Shown here one piece after another: positions 1 through 7,437 of a stretch of 64,000 nt of DNA (positions are counted from its first letter, which is position 1; each line of letters opens with the position of its first letter). The notes under the pieces are model-generated. The model had not been told where the DNA came from. It saw only the letters and a list, made by a program, of their open reading frames with translations, and searched no databases. Source of the DNA: Alcanivorax sp. DG881. Its GTDB lineage: Bacteria > Pseudomonadota > Gammaproteobacteria > Pseudomonadales > Alcanivoracaceae. A program made the position numbers and the translations under genes. The DNA lies in NCBI RefSeq assembly GCF_000155615.1, contig NZ_DS989915.1, positions 2,812,436-2,876,435 of the forward strand, in the 5' to 3' direction.

Positions 1-841
1 GGTGAAGGATGCGTTTTCCCTGTGGTTGAACCAGCACACGGATGAAGCCGAAAAACTGGCGGACCTGTGCATCAATAACGCCCAGAAGCGTTTGCGCGCA
101 GCCAAGAAAGTCACCCGGAAAAAAGTCACCAGCGGCCCGGCCTTGCCCGGCAAGCTGGCGGACTGCACCAGCGATGATCCGTCCCAGAGTGAAATCTTTC
201 TGGTGGAAGGGGATTCGGCGGGTGGCAGCGCCAAGCAGGCCCGCGACCGGGTTTATCAGGCGATCATGCCCCTGCGCGGCAAGATCATGAATACCTGGGA
301 AGTGGATTCCAACGAGGTGTTGGGTAGCCAGGAAATTCATGATATCGCCGTGGCCCTGGGTATCGAGCCTGGCAGTGATGATCTCGGCAGCCTGCGTTAC
401 GGCAAGGTCTGCATTCTTGCCGATGCGGACTCAGATGGTCTGCATATCGCCACGTTGATCTGCGCGCTGTTTCTGCGTCACTTTCCTGCCTTGGTAAAGC
501 ACGGCCATGTATTTGTGGCCATGCCGCCGCTGTATCGCATCGACGTGGGCAAGGAAGTGTATTACGCCCTGGACAAGGAAGAGCGCGATGGCGTGCTGGA
601 CCGCATCAAGGCCGAGAAAAAACGCGGCAAGGTGAACGTGACCCGCTTCAAGGGGCTGGGTGAAATGAACCCGCTGCAATTGCGCGAAACCACCATGGCC
701 CGCGACACCCGCCGCCTGGTGCGCCTGGATGTCTCCACCGATGACGGCACCCACCAGCTGATGGATATGCTGCTAAGTAAAAAGCGCGCATCGGATCGCA
801 AGGTCTGGCTGGAAGAAAAAGGCAATCTGGCGGAAGTATAG
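1..841 (+). CDS. parE: ParE, DNA topoisomerase IV subunit B (3' part only)
   Basis: ATPase subunit of topoisomerase IV, which decatenates daughter chromosomes together with ParC. Only the last 279 codons are in the window; the GHKL ATPase domain lies upstream. The visible part is the TOPRIM region, with EGDSAGGSAKQARDR (fragment residues 69-83) and the metal-binding DADSDG (141-146), followed by the conserved GLGEMNPLQLRETTM segment near the C-terminus. parC follows on the same strand after about 170 bp that hold heptamer repeats. The TOPRIM spacing fits ParE, and the ParC partner next door excludes GyrB. Confidence 0.97.
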   Translation, partial: VKDAFSLWLNQHTDEAEKLADLCINNAQKRLRAAKKVTRKKVTSGPALPGKLADCTSDDPSQSEIFLVEGDSAGGSAKQARDRVYQAIMPLRGKIMNTWEVDSNEVLGSQEIHDIAVALGIEPGSDDLGSLRYGKVCILADADSDGLHIATLICALFLRHFPALVKHGHVFVAMPPLYRIDVGKEVYYALDKEERDGVLDRIKAEKKRGKVNVTRFKGLGEMNPLQLRETTMARDTRRLVRLDVSTDDGTHQLMDMLLSKKRASDRKVWLEEKGNLAEV

Positions 842-847
842 AAACGC

Positions 848-882
848 TTCACGCAACAGGCTTCACGCAGCACGCTGAGTGT
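848..882 (+). repeat. Heptamer array, CACGC type (forward)
   Basis: Five consecutive 7-mers directly after parE: TTCACGC, AACAGGC, TTCACGC, AGCACGC, TGAGTGT. The unit consensus is about NNCACGC. An inverted counterpart lies at 957-984, so the parE-parC spacer holds a pair of facing arrays. The same unit type recurs at several other gene ends in this window. Confidence 0.7.
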
Positions 883-956
883 GTTTTCTGGAGCACAAAG
901 GTTAATAAAAATTGGAACATATTGCTGGTTTGGTTTTCTCGTAAAGCGTAACGACA

Positions 957-984
957 GAGTGTTGCGTGATGCGTGTAAGCGTGC
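957..984 (-). repeat. Heptamer array, CACGC type (inverted)
   Basis: Four 7-mers which, on the minus strand, read GCACGCT, TACACGC, ATCACGC, AACACTC. They are the same unit family as 848-882 but inverted. The array ends 25 bp before the parC start codon, so a transcript through both arrays could pair locally. Confidence 0.65.
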
Positions 985-1009
985 AGGCCAGCGAGTATAG
1001 CGAGCAAAC

Positions 1010-3247
1010 ATGGCTGACGAATTTGAAAGTTTTCCGTTAAAGGAATACACCGAAAAAGCGTACCTGGATTATTCCATGTACGTGATTCTGGATCGGGCCT
1101 TGCCCAATATTGGTGACGGCCTCAAGCCGGTGCAGCGGCGTATCGTGTACGCCATGAGTGAGCTGGGCCTGAAGTCCACGTCCAAGTACAAGAAGTCCGC
1201 CCGTACGGTGGGTGATGTGCTGGGTAAGTATCATCCTCATGGGGACTCTGCCTGCTACGAAGCCATGGTGTTGATGGCGCAGCCGTTCAGTTACCGCTAT
1301 CCGCTGGTGGATGGTCAGGGGAACTGGGGTAGCGCGGACGACCCGAAATCGTTTGCCGCCATGCGTTATACGGAATCGAAACTGGCGCCGTATGCGGAAG
1401 TGCTGCTGTCCGAGCTGGGCCAGGGCACGGTGGAATGGTTGCCGAACTTCGATGGCACCATGGATGAGCCCAAGCTGCTGCCGGCCCGGCTGCCCAATGT
1501 GTTGCTCAATGGCACCACCGGCATTGCCGTGGGCATGAGCACGGATATCCCGCCGCACAATCTGCGCGAAGTGGCCAATGCCTGTATTCACCTGCTGAAA
1601 GATCCCGGCGCCTCGCTGGATGACCTGATGCAGTACATCAAGGGCCCGGATTTCCCTACCGAAGCGGAAGTGATCACCCCGATCAACGACATCATTCGCA
1701 TGTATGCCGAGGGTAAAGGCTCTCTGAAGCAGCGTGCGGTGTACGAACGCGAAGATGGCGATATTGTGGTGACCGCGCTGCCGTATCAGGTTTCCGGGGC
1801 CAAGGTGCTGGAACAGATCGCCGATCAGATGAACAAGAAAAAGCTGCCCATGGTCAGCGATCTGCGGGACGAATCCGACCATGAGAATCCCACTCGCCTG
1901 GTGATTACGCCGCGCTCCAACCGGGTGGATGTGGAACAGTTGATGAGTCACCTGTTTGCCAGCACCGACCTGGAAAAGAATTACCGGGTTAACCTGAACA
2001 TGATCGGCATCGATGGCCGGCCCCAGGTGAAAAGCCTGGACATGATTCTGAACGAGTGGCTGCAGTTCCGCATGGTCACGGTGCGCCGTCGTCTGCAGTA
2101 CCGTCTCGACAAGGTGCTGGAACGCCTGCACATCCTGGAAGGCTTGTTGGCGGCATTCCTGAATATTGATGAAGTGATTCACATCATCCGTACTGAAGAT
2201 GCCCCCAAGCCGGTATTGATGGAACGGTTTGGTATCAGCGACCGTCAGGCGGAAGCGATTCTGGAATTGAAGTTGCGCCACTTGGCGAAACTGGAAGAAA
2301 TGAAAATTCGCGGTGAGCAGGACGAGCTCAACGAAGAACGCGAATACCTGGAAACCACTCTGGGCTCCATGGCGAAAATGAAGAAGCTGGTAGCCAAAGA
2401 GCTGAAGGATGACGCCGAGAAATACGGTGATGATCGCCGCTCGCCGCTGGTGGAGCGCGATGACGCCAAGGCCCTGGATGAGACCGACCTGCTCAGCGCC
2501 GACCCGGTGACCGTGGTGCTGTCGGAAAAAGGCTGGGTGCGTGCCGCCAAGGGGCACGAAGTGGACGTGGAAGGGCTCAGTTACAAGGCTGGCGACAAGT
2601 ACAAGGCCAGTGCCAAAGGCAAATCCAACCAGCCGGTCTGCTTTATCGACAGCACCGGGCGGACCTATTCGCTGCCGGCGCACACCTTGCCCAGTGCGCG
2701 GGGGCAGGGTGAGCCCCTGTCTGGCCGGGTGAGTCCGCCTTCCGGCGCCAGCTTTATGGCGGCGGTGATGGGCAAGGACAAGGATGCCTACCTGATGAGC
2801 ACGGATGCCGGTTACGGTTTCGTGGTGCGCTATGCGGACTTGCTGGCGAACAAGAAAGCGGGCAAGACGGTGCTTAATGTTCCCAAGGGTGCGCGCGTGT
2901 TGTCGCCACAACCGATTGCCTCCACGGCGGATGACCGCATTGCGCTGGTTTCCAATGAAGGTCGGCTGTTGGTGTTCCCGGTCAGCGAGTTGCCGGAAAT
3001 GGTTCGCGGCAAGGGCAACAAGATGATGTCGATTCCGGGTGCGCGTGTGGCCGAGCGGGTGGAATTCGTGCAGGACGTTCAGGTGGTTGGCCCGGACGAT
3101 GCGCTGACTCTCTACGCGGGCAAGCGTCACCTGACCCTGAAAGCCGGCGATCTTGAGCACTATTATGGCGAGCGGGGCCGTCGCGGGGCGAAGCTGCCGC
3201 GTGGCTTCCAGAACGTGGATGCCATGTCTGTGGAGCGCAAGGGCTGA
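1010..3247 (+). CDS. parC: ParC, DNA topoisomerase IV subunit A
   Basis: DNA-cleaving subunit of topoisomerase IV. The 745-residue length is close to E. coli ParC (752). The catalytic tyrosine is Y120 in the context MRYTES. The quinolone-resistance region [13 protein letters not shown] keeps Ser80 and Glu84, the residues of quinolone-sensitive enzymes. The N-terminal winged-helix and tower regions are followed by a C-terminal beta-pinwheel (about residue 490 onward). The ATG at 1010 sits behind a GCGAG-like site. The strong hairpin at 3271-3304 is probably its terminator. Confidence 0.98.
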   Translation: MADEFESFPLKEYTEKAYLDYSMYVILDRALPNIGDGLKPVQRRIVYAMSELGLKSTSKYKKSARTVGDVLGKYHPHGDSACYEAMVLMAQPFSYRYPLVDGQGNWGSADDPKSFAAMRYTESKLAPYAEVLLSELGQGTVEWLPNFDGTMDEPKLLPARLPNVLLNGTTGIAVGMSTDIPPHNLREVANACIHLLKDPGASLDDLMQYIKGPDFPTEAEVITPINDIIRMYAEGKGSLKQRAVYEREDGDIVVTALPYQVSGAKVLEQIADQMNKKKLPMVSDLRDESDHENPTRLVITPRSNRVDVEQLMSHLFASTDLEKNYRVNLNMIGIDGRPQVKSLDMILNEWLQFRMVTVRRRLQYRLDKVLERLHILEGLLAAFLNIDEVIHIIRTEDAPKPVLMERFGISDRQAEAILELKLRHLAKLEEMKIRGEQDELNEEREYLETTLGSMAKMKKLVAKELKDDAEKYGDDRRSPLVERDDAKALDETDLLSADPVTVVLSEKGWVRAAKGHEVDVEGLSYKAGDKYKASAKGKSNQPVCFIDSTGRTYSLPAHTLPSARGQGEPLSGRVSPPSGASFMAAVMGKDKDAYLMSTDAGYGFVVRYADLLANKKAGKTVLNVPKGARVLSPQPIASTADDRIALVSNEGRLLVFPVSELPEMVRGKGNKMMSIPGARVAERVEFVQDVQVVGPDDALTLYAGKRHLTLKAGDLEHYYGERGRRGAKLPRGFQNVDAMSVERKG

Positions 3248-3270
3248 TCGTGTGCCTGCAGGAGGGGAAG

Positions 3271-3304
3271 GGCCGGTAATGCAAAGGTGCAGCCGGCCTT
3301 TTTT
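3271..3304 (+). terminator. Rho-independent terminator of parC
   Basis: GGCCGG pairs with CCGGCC across a loop that contains a second TGCA/TGCA pairing. A run of T follows directly (3299-3304). It lies 24 bp after the parC stop codon. Confidence 0.8.
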
Positions 3305-3399
3305 CTGTGTGTACAGGAAGCAGGCTCGCAGTAAAAAGGTTCGCCGGGGTAGAGGTGCGGCGAGTGGATAGGGATTGGAATTAACGAGGTTTGCACGGA

Positions 3400-4272
3400 A
3401 TGCTGACGGGTATCCTTGCGGTTGTATTGTTGTTGCTCAACACCCTGGTGTTGATTGGTCCGATGTTGCTGGTGGCGCTGCTGAAGCTGGTACTGCCCGG
3501 TGTGACGGCGAAGCGTGCTTGCTCGGCCACGGTCATGTGGATTGCGGAAAGCTGGGCGGAAATCTGCAAGGGGATTTTTGCGCTTCTCACGCCCACTCAC
3601 TGGGAGATCCGTGGAGTGGAGTCCCTGCGCAAGGACACCTCCTATCTGGTCGTCAGTAACCATCAATCCTGGGTGGATATCCCGGCACTGGTGCAGACCT
3701 TTAATCGCAAGACGCCGTACTTCAAGTTCTTTCTCAAAAAGGAACTGATCTGGGTGCCGTTTCTCGGGCTGGCGTTCTGGGCGCTGGATTACCCGTTCAT
3801 GAAGCGTTACAGCAAGGCATTCCTGAAAAAGAATCCGCACCTGAAAGGCCAGGATCTGGACATTACCCGGCGAGCCTGCGAAAAATTTCAGGGTATCCCG
3901 GTGACGGTGGTGAATTTCCTGGAAGGCACCCGGTTCACTCCTGCCAAGCAGGCGGCGCAGCAGTCTCCCTACCGGAACCTTCTTAAGCCCAAGGCGGGTG
4001 GGGTGGCGTTTGTATTGGCTGCGCTGGGCGATAACCTGGATGCGCTGCTGGATGTGACGGTGGTGTACCCGGAGGGCGAAACGCCAGGGTTCTGGGATTT
4101 GCTCAGTGGCAAGGTGCAGAGGGTGATCGTGGACGTGCGCACCTGCCCGTTGGAGCCGCGGCTGTGGCGCAGCGATTATCAGGACGATCCGGTGTTCCGT
4201 GAAGAAATTCAGCAGTGGGTGAGTGAACTCTGGCAGGAAAAAGATGCGCGCATTGATTCGATTCGCGGCTAA
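3400..4272 (+). CDS. YihG-like 1-acyl-glycerol-3-phosphate acyltransferase
   Basis: Inner-membrane PlsC-superfamily acyltransferase, likely adding an acyl chain to lysophosphatidic acid in phospholipid synthesis. The N-terminus is a hydrophobic anchor (about residues 3-33). The catalytic HX4D box is NHQSWVD (H88-D93), and the substrate-binding block is FLEGTRFT (about 170). The segment FLKKELIWVPFLGLAFWALD and the following YPFMKRYS match the E. coli YihG subgroup closely. A TTG at 3391 is possible, but the ATG at 3400 has GAGG ten bases upstream and gives the better start. It is separated from parC by a terminator. Confidence 0.9.
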   Translation: MLTGILAVVLLLLNTLVLIGPMLLVALLKLVLPGVTAKRACSATVMWIAESWAEICKGIFALLTPTHWEIRGVESLRKDTSYLVVSNHQSWVDIPALVQTFNRKTPYFKFFLKKELIWVPFLGLAFWALDYPFMKRYSKAFLKKNPHLKGQDLDITRRACEKFQGIPVTVVNFLEGTRFTPAKQAAQQSPYRNLLKPKAGGVAFVLAALGDNLDALLDVTVVYPEGETPGFWDLLSGKVQRVIVDVRTCPLEPRLWRSDYQDDPVFREEIQQWVSELWQEKDARIDSIRG

Positions 4273-4306
4273 CTGCAAAGGCCTCAGTAGCGGCGAGCGA
4301 GGGATG

Positions 4307-4341
4307 TGTAGGTCGGCTTAGGCGTAGCCGTAAGCCGACAC
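4307..4341. repeat. REP-like palindrome, copy 1
   Basis: GTAGGTCGGCTTA, a GGCGTAGCCG loop region, then TAAGCCGAC form a 9-bp stem with an inner pairing. A copy differing by one base lies at 7374-7407. Both stand just behind the 3' ends of genes and start with GTAGG, as many REP sequences do. It may also act as a bidirectional terminator. Confidence 0.75.
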
Positions 4342-4394
4342 TTACCTTTCAACCGACGCTACCGCCGGGTGTGGGGTTATGCCCTTAAGGATCC

Positions 4395-5135
4395 CTAAAA
4401 GCCCAAGGAAATGGCGAAATAGGGCCCGCCGACCTCCAGGTCGGTATCCAGGTTGTTCACGTCATCCAGCTCGATGTTCATGCGGCTGTACCCCAGCTCC
4501 AGGCCAAGCAGGTAATCTGAACGCCAGCCCACACGGGCGTTATAGTCGTTCATCTTGCTGCCGTCGTAGGAAATGGCGTTCACTTCCGCGCCCACATACA
4601 CGCCGGGAATCGGAAGCTGTGCCCGGGCACCGGCGTGCAGCATGGGCAAGGTTTCATCAATGCTCAGGGTGGTTTTTCCCACCAGGCTGTTCAGCCGCAA
4701 GTCACCATCCATTTGGCGTACGGTCAGACCGAGATCCACTTTCAGGGCATTGTTGATGGGGCTGTAGTAAAAAGTGCCGTCCAGCATTTCCAGATCAAAG
4801 TCCGTGGCGACGCGGGTGTTGGCAACAAAGTTTTGCCCATTGAATGTGAAGCTCCGGCTGATGACATTGCTGGCGCTGTCAGACAGGTCGATATAGCGCA
4901 GGCGAACATTGGGGATCACCGGCACGGCGTGTTCCACCCCGAGATAGAGCACACTCTGGTCGGCCTTGTTGAAGCCCAGATCATCCTGCACATCGATGTT
5001 GGCGCCACCGGAAGCCACGTTGCCTTCCAGTTCTGTATCCCAGGTATACCCGCCACCATAGATCGCCACGCCGGGGGCTGCGTGGGCGAGAGGGGTGGCC
5101 AGTAGCGCGGTTACCAGCAAGCCAGCACGTTTCAT
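4395..5135 (-). CDS. TIGR04219-type outer-membrane beta-barrel protein
   Basis: Small porin-like barrel of unknown substrate. Residues 1-19 form a signal peptide ending AHA/AP. The mature part alternates strands typical of an 8-10 strand barrel, with GGGYTWDTELEG near the start and the C-terminal phenylalanine (YFAISLGF) recognised by the BAM machinery. The 246-residue length and the GVAIYGGGYTWD start fit the TIGR04219 family as I know it. It faces away from the DUF4262 gene; the 148-bp gap (5136-5283) would hold both promoters. The function is not known. Confidence 0.82.
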   Translation of the reverse strand: MKRAGLLVTALLATPLAHAAPGVAIYGGGYTWDTELEGNVASGGANIDVQDDLGFNKADQSVLYLGVEHAVPVIPNVRLRYIDLSDSASNVISRSFTFNGQNFVANTRVATDFDLEMLDGTFYYSPINNALKVDLGLTVRQMDGDLRLNSLVGKTTLSIDETLPMLHAGARAQLPIPGVYVGAEVNAISYDGSKMNDYNARVGWRSDYLLGLELGYSRMNIELDDVNNLDTDLEVGGPYFAISLGF

Positions 5136-5283
5136 GGGGAATCCTCATTGTTCTGAATTTGCCCCAGTATTGCAGGTGCGGGGGGTGTCACCAAGTGAAG
5201 GCGGAGTCTGTTATGATTGCGATCACACCGCGAAAACGCTTGGCAGTGCCCCCCTTGCGCTGCTTGAACCTGATGATGAGTCT

Positions 5284-5808
5284 ATGTTCCTTGATGAAAT
5301 GCCCGGCAAATTCCGTTATCCGCAGCCGGAAGATGCTGAAGACAAAGCGCTGCTGGCGGATATTCAGCGCAAGGGCTGGCACCACTTCGCTGTGCCCGGT
5401 GGCGACGGCCAGCCCGGCTACACTTTCAGCGTGGGGCATTTTCTCAACCTGAATCACCCGGAACTGATTGTGGTGGGCCTGAAAGATGCCCTGGCCAGCA
5501 AGTTGCTGGACAGCGCGGCCGTGCGGATTCGTGGGCTGAAAAAGCCCTATCAGCCGTACCGCCTGTATAACGATATCGCCGATGGGCTGGAAGTCATGTT
5601 TCTGCCGGTGGCATTCCCGCATTACAAGGAATACCTGGGCTTTGCCAACTGGTTCTACCAGAGCCTGCCGGCGCCGTACCCGGCGCTGCAGATGGTCTGG
5701 CCGGATCCGAAAGGTGTGTTTCCCTGGCAGCCCGGTTACGACAGCCGTTTTCACCGTGCCCAGCCGCTGTTGGGCAAAGCGCCAGCGTCACCGCTGGGTC
5801 AGCGTTAG
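5284..5808 (+). CDS. DUF4262 domain protein
   Basis: Cytoplasmic protein of unknown function, 174 residues from the ATG at 5284 (MFLDEMPGKFRYP). An open frame reaches back to 5095, but that part overlaps the divergent barrel gene and its promoter, so I reject the longer start. The body matches DUF4262: a GWHHFAVPGG segment, GYTFSVGHFLNLNHPELIVVG, then EVMFLPVAFPHYKEYLGFANWFY and a C-terminal VWPDPKGVFPWQPGYD. The ribosome site is weak (GATGAG). A DUF2058 gene follows 57 bp later on the same strand and may be co-transcribed. Confidence 0.8.
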   Translation: MFLDEMPGKFRYPQPEDAEDKALLADIQRKGWHHFAVPGGDGQPGYTFSVGHFLNLNHPELIVVGLKDALASKLLDSAAVRIRGLKKPYQPYRLYNDIADGLEVMFLPVAFPHYKEYLGFANWFYQSLPAPYPALQMVWPDPKGVFPWQPGYDSRFHRAQPLLGKAPASPLGQR

Positions 5809-5865
5809 CGGTTTTTTGACAGCCCTTGCCGAGGGCAATCTGTTCATGGAGAAAGAGAGAACATC

Positions 5866-6405
5866 ATGGCGAATTCACTGCAGAAGCAATTGATGAAAGC
5901 GGGGCTGGCGGACGAGAAAAAAGCCCGCAAGGCCAAGCAGCAGAAACGCGAGGATGTGAACAAGGCCAAGCGCGGCGAGATCGAGCTGGAAGACCCGGCG
6001 GATCGGGCCCGTCGCTTGCGTGAAGAAAAGGCCGAGGCAGACCGTCAGCGCGAAGCCGAGCGCAAGGCCGAGCGGGAAAAGAAAGAAATTGCCGCGCAGA
6101 TCAAGCAGATGATCGAGCAAAGCCGGCTGGACCGGAACAACGGCGAAGTGGCTTTCCAGTTCGTGCAGGACAAGAAGATAAAGAAGGCCTATGTGACCGG
6201 CAAACAGCAGAAGCAGCTGGAGCGAGGGCAGATCGCCATTGTGGCTTTGGGTGATAGCTTCGAGCTGGTGCCAACCGTGGTGGCAGAGAAAATCCGTCAG
6301 CGAGATGAGGCTGCTGTGTTGTTGCTCAACGAGCGTGGCAATGATGCCGTGGACGAGGATGACCCTTACAAGGACTTCCCGATCCCCGATGACCTGATGT
6401 GGTAA
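5866..6405 (+). CDS. DUF2058 (YaiL-type) protein
   Basis: Highly charged cytoplasmic protein of 179 residues. The first ~115 residues are Lys/Arg/Glu-rich and should form a long helix or coiled coil (MANSLQKQLMKAGLADEKKA, then REAERKAEREKKEIAAQIKQ). A compact C-terminal domain ends with DPYKDFPIPDDLMW. This start and end are diagnostic of DUF2058/YaiL. A good site (AGAAAGAGAG) precedes the ATG. The molecular function is unknown; E. coli YaiL is annotated as nucleoprotein- or polysaccharide-associated. Confidence 0.88.
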   Translation: MANSLQKQLMKAGLADEKKARKAKQQKREDVNKAKRGEIELEDPADRARRLREEKAEADRQREAERKAEREKKEIAAQIKQMIEQSRLDRNNGEVAFQFVQDKKIKKAYVTGKQQKQLERGQIAIVALGDSFELVPTVVAEKIRQRDEAAVLLLNERGNDAVDEDDPYKDFPIPDDLMW

Positions 6406-6415
6406 AGACAGACGC

Positions 6416-6443
6416 GCCACGTAGCAGGCACCACGCAACACGC
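6416..6443 (+). repeat. Heptamer array, CACGC type
   Basis: Four 7-mers directly after the DUF2058 stop: GCCACGT, AGCAGGC, ACCACGC, AACACGC. Same unit family and period as 848-882. A perfect long hairpin follows at 6451. Confidence 0.7.
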
Positions 6444-6450
6444 AAGATCA

Positions 6451-6482
6451 ACCGTCTTCTCCCGCAAGCGGGAGAAGACGGT
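6451..6482. repeat. Perfect 15-bp hairpin
   Basis: ACCGTCTTCTCCCGC is followed by AA and then its exact reverse complement. With no mismatch and a minimal loop this is a near-complete palindrome. It has no T-run, so it is not a classical terminator. It could be an RNA-stabilising or REP-type element between the DUF2058 and CvfB-like genes. Confidence 0.8.
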
Positions 6483-6505
6483 CCGCAACCAAACAGGCCC
6501 GATCC

Positions 6506-7351
6506 ATGACCGTATCCCCGAAACTCGGCACCCGCCACTCCCTGGAAATTCTCAAGGTCATTCGTAATGGCTTGCTGCTGGATGGTGGCGAGCTGGGCGA
6601 AGTGTTGTTGCCGTCCCGGGAAGTGGAGGGCCAGACGCTGGGCCCCGGTGACAGTGTCATGGTCACGCTGTACAGCGATGGTGAAGGGCGGCCCATGGCC
6701 AGCCTGCGCACCCCGCGAATACAACTTGGCCAGGTGGCGTTACTGAAAGTGGTTTCCACCAGCAAGGTGGGGGCGTTTGTGGACTGGGGCATGCCCAAGG
6801 ATTTGCTGCTGCCGTTCGCTGAACAAAAAGGGCCGGTGCGGGAAGAAAGCTGGGTGCTGGTGATACTGACCACGGACCGGGAAGGGCGGCTGATGGTTAG
6901 CGCCCAGCTGGACCGGTTCCTGTCCGATACCTGTCAGGCGTATCAGCAGGGTGATGAAGTCTCGCTGGTGGCGGCGCACAGCACCGACCTGGGCTACAAG
7001 GTGGTGGTGGATGATCATGCCTGGGGCATGATTGCGGCCAGTGAACTGCGTGCGCCATTGCGCCCGGGGCAACGGGTGACCGGCTATGTGCAGCGCTTGC
7101 GTGAAGATCAGAAACTCAGCCTGTCATTGAACGCGCCGGGCGCGGCGAAAAGCGATGGGCTTACGGAGCAGATTCTGGCGGCACTGGAAAAGGCCGGTGG
7201 CGAACTGCCACTGGGGGACAAGAGTTCGCCGGAAGCCATTTTCCAGACTTTCCGTTGCAGCAAGAATGCCTTTAAACAGGCCATTGGCGGGCTCTACAAG
7301 GCGCGCCGGATTGTTATCGAAAAAGAGCGCATTTTTCTGTCTGACGTTTGA
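6506..7351 (+). CDS. CvfB-family S1 RNA-binding protein (YitL-like)
   Basis: RNA-binding protein of the CvfB/YitL family, which has several S1-like OB domains and a C-terminal winged helix. The 281 residues fit. S1-like segments are visible as VGAFVDWGMPKDLLLPFAEQ (about 90-110) and DDHAWGMIAASELRAPLRPGQRVTGYV (about 170-196). The C-terminal part (GDKSSPEAIFQTFRCSKNAFKQAIGGLYKARRI) is the winged helix. The start at 6506 follows a hairpin by 23 bp and lacks an obvious strong ribosome site. The family has been linked to virulence regulation in staphylococci; here the role is unknown. Confidence 0.85.
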   Translation: MTVSPKLGTRHSLEILKVIRNGLLLDGGELGEVLLPSREVEGQTLGPGDSVMVTLYSDGEGRPMASLRTPRIQLGQVALLKVVSTSKVGAFVDWGMPKDLLLPFAEQKGPVREESWVLVILTTDREGRLMVSAQLDRFLSDTCQAYQQGDEVSLVAAHSTDLGYKVVVDDHAWGMIAASELRAPLRPGQRVTGYVQRLREDQKLSLSLNAPGAAKSDGLTEQILAALEKAGGELPLGDKSSPEAIFQTFRCSKNAFKQAIGGLYKARRIVIEKERIFLSDV

Positions 7352-7373
7352 TCGTTGCAGGCTCCGTGATTCC

Positions 7374-7407
7374 GTAGGTCGGCTTAGGCGGAGCCGTAAG
7401 CCGACAC
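7374..7407. repeat. REP-like palindrome, copy 2
   Basis: Identical to the repeat at 4307-4341 apart from GGCGGAGCC in place of GGCGTAGCC in the loop. It lies between two converging genes (CvfB-like and the siderophore receptor), where it may serve both as terminator. Confidence 0.75.
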
Positions 7408-7437
7408 CCGCCTTCGCCTGGGATGGCTAAACCGCGA

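Noticed and set aside
1037..3160. Very long open frame (about 700 codons) on the minus strand opposite parC
   Set aside because: It is the mirror of the codon bias of parC. Its translation is His/Gln-rich low-complexity sequence with no domain, and parC is certain.
5095..5283. N-terminal extension of the DUF4262 frame
   Set aside because: It would overlap the divergent barrel gene and its promoter. The family domain starts after the ATG at 5284.
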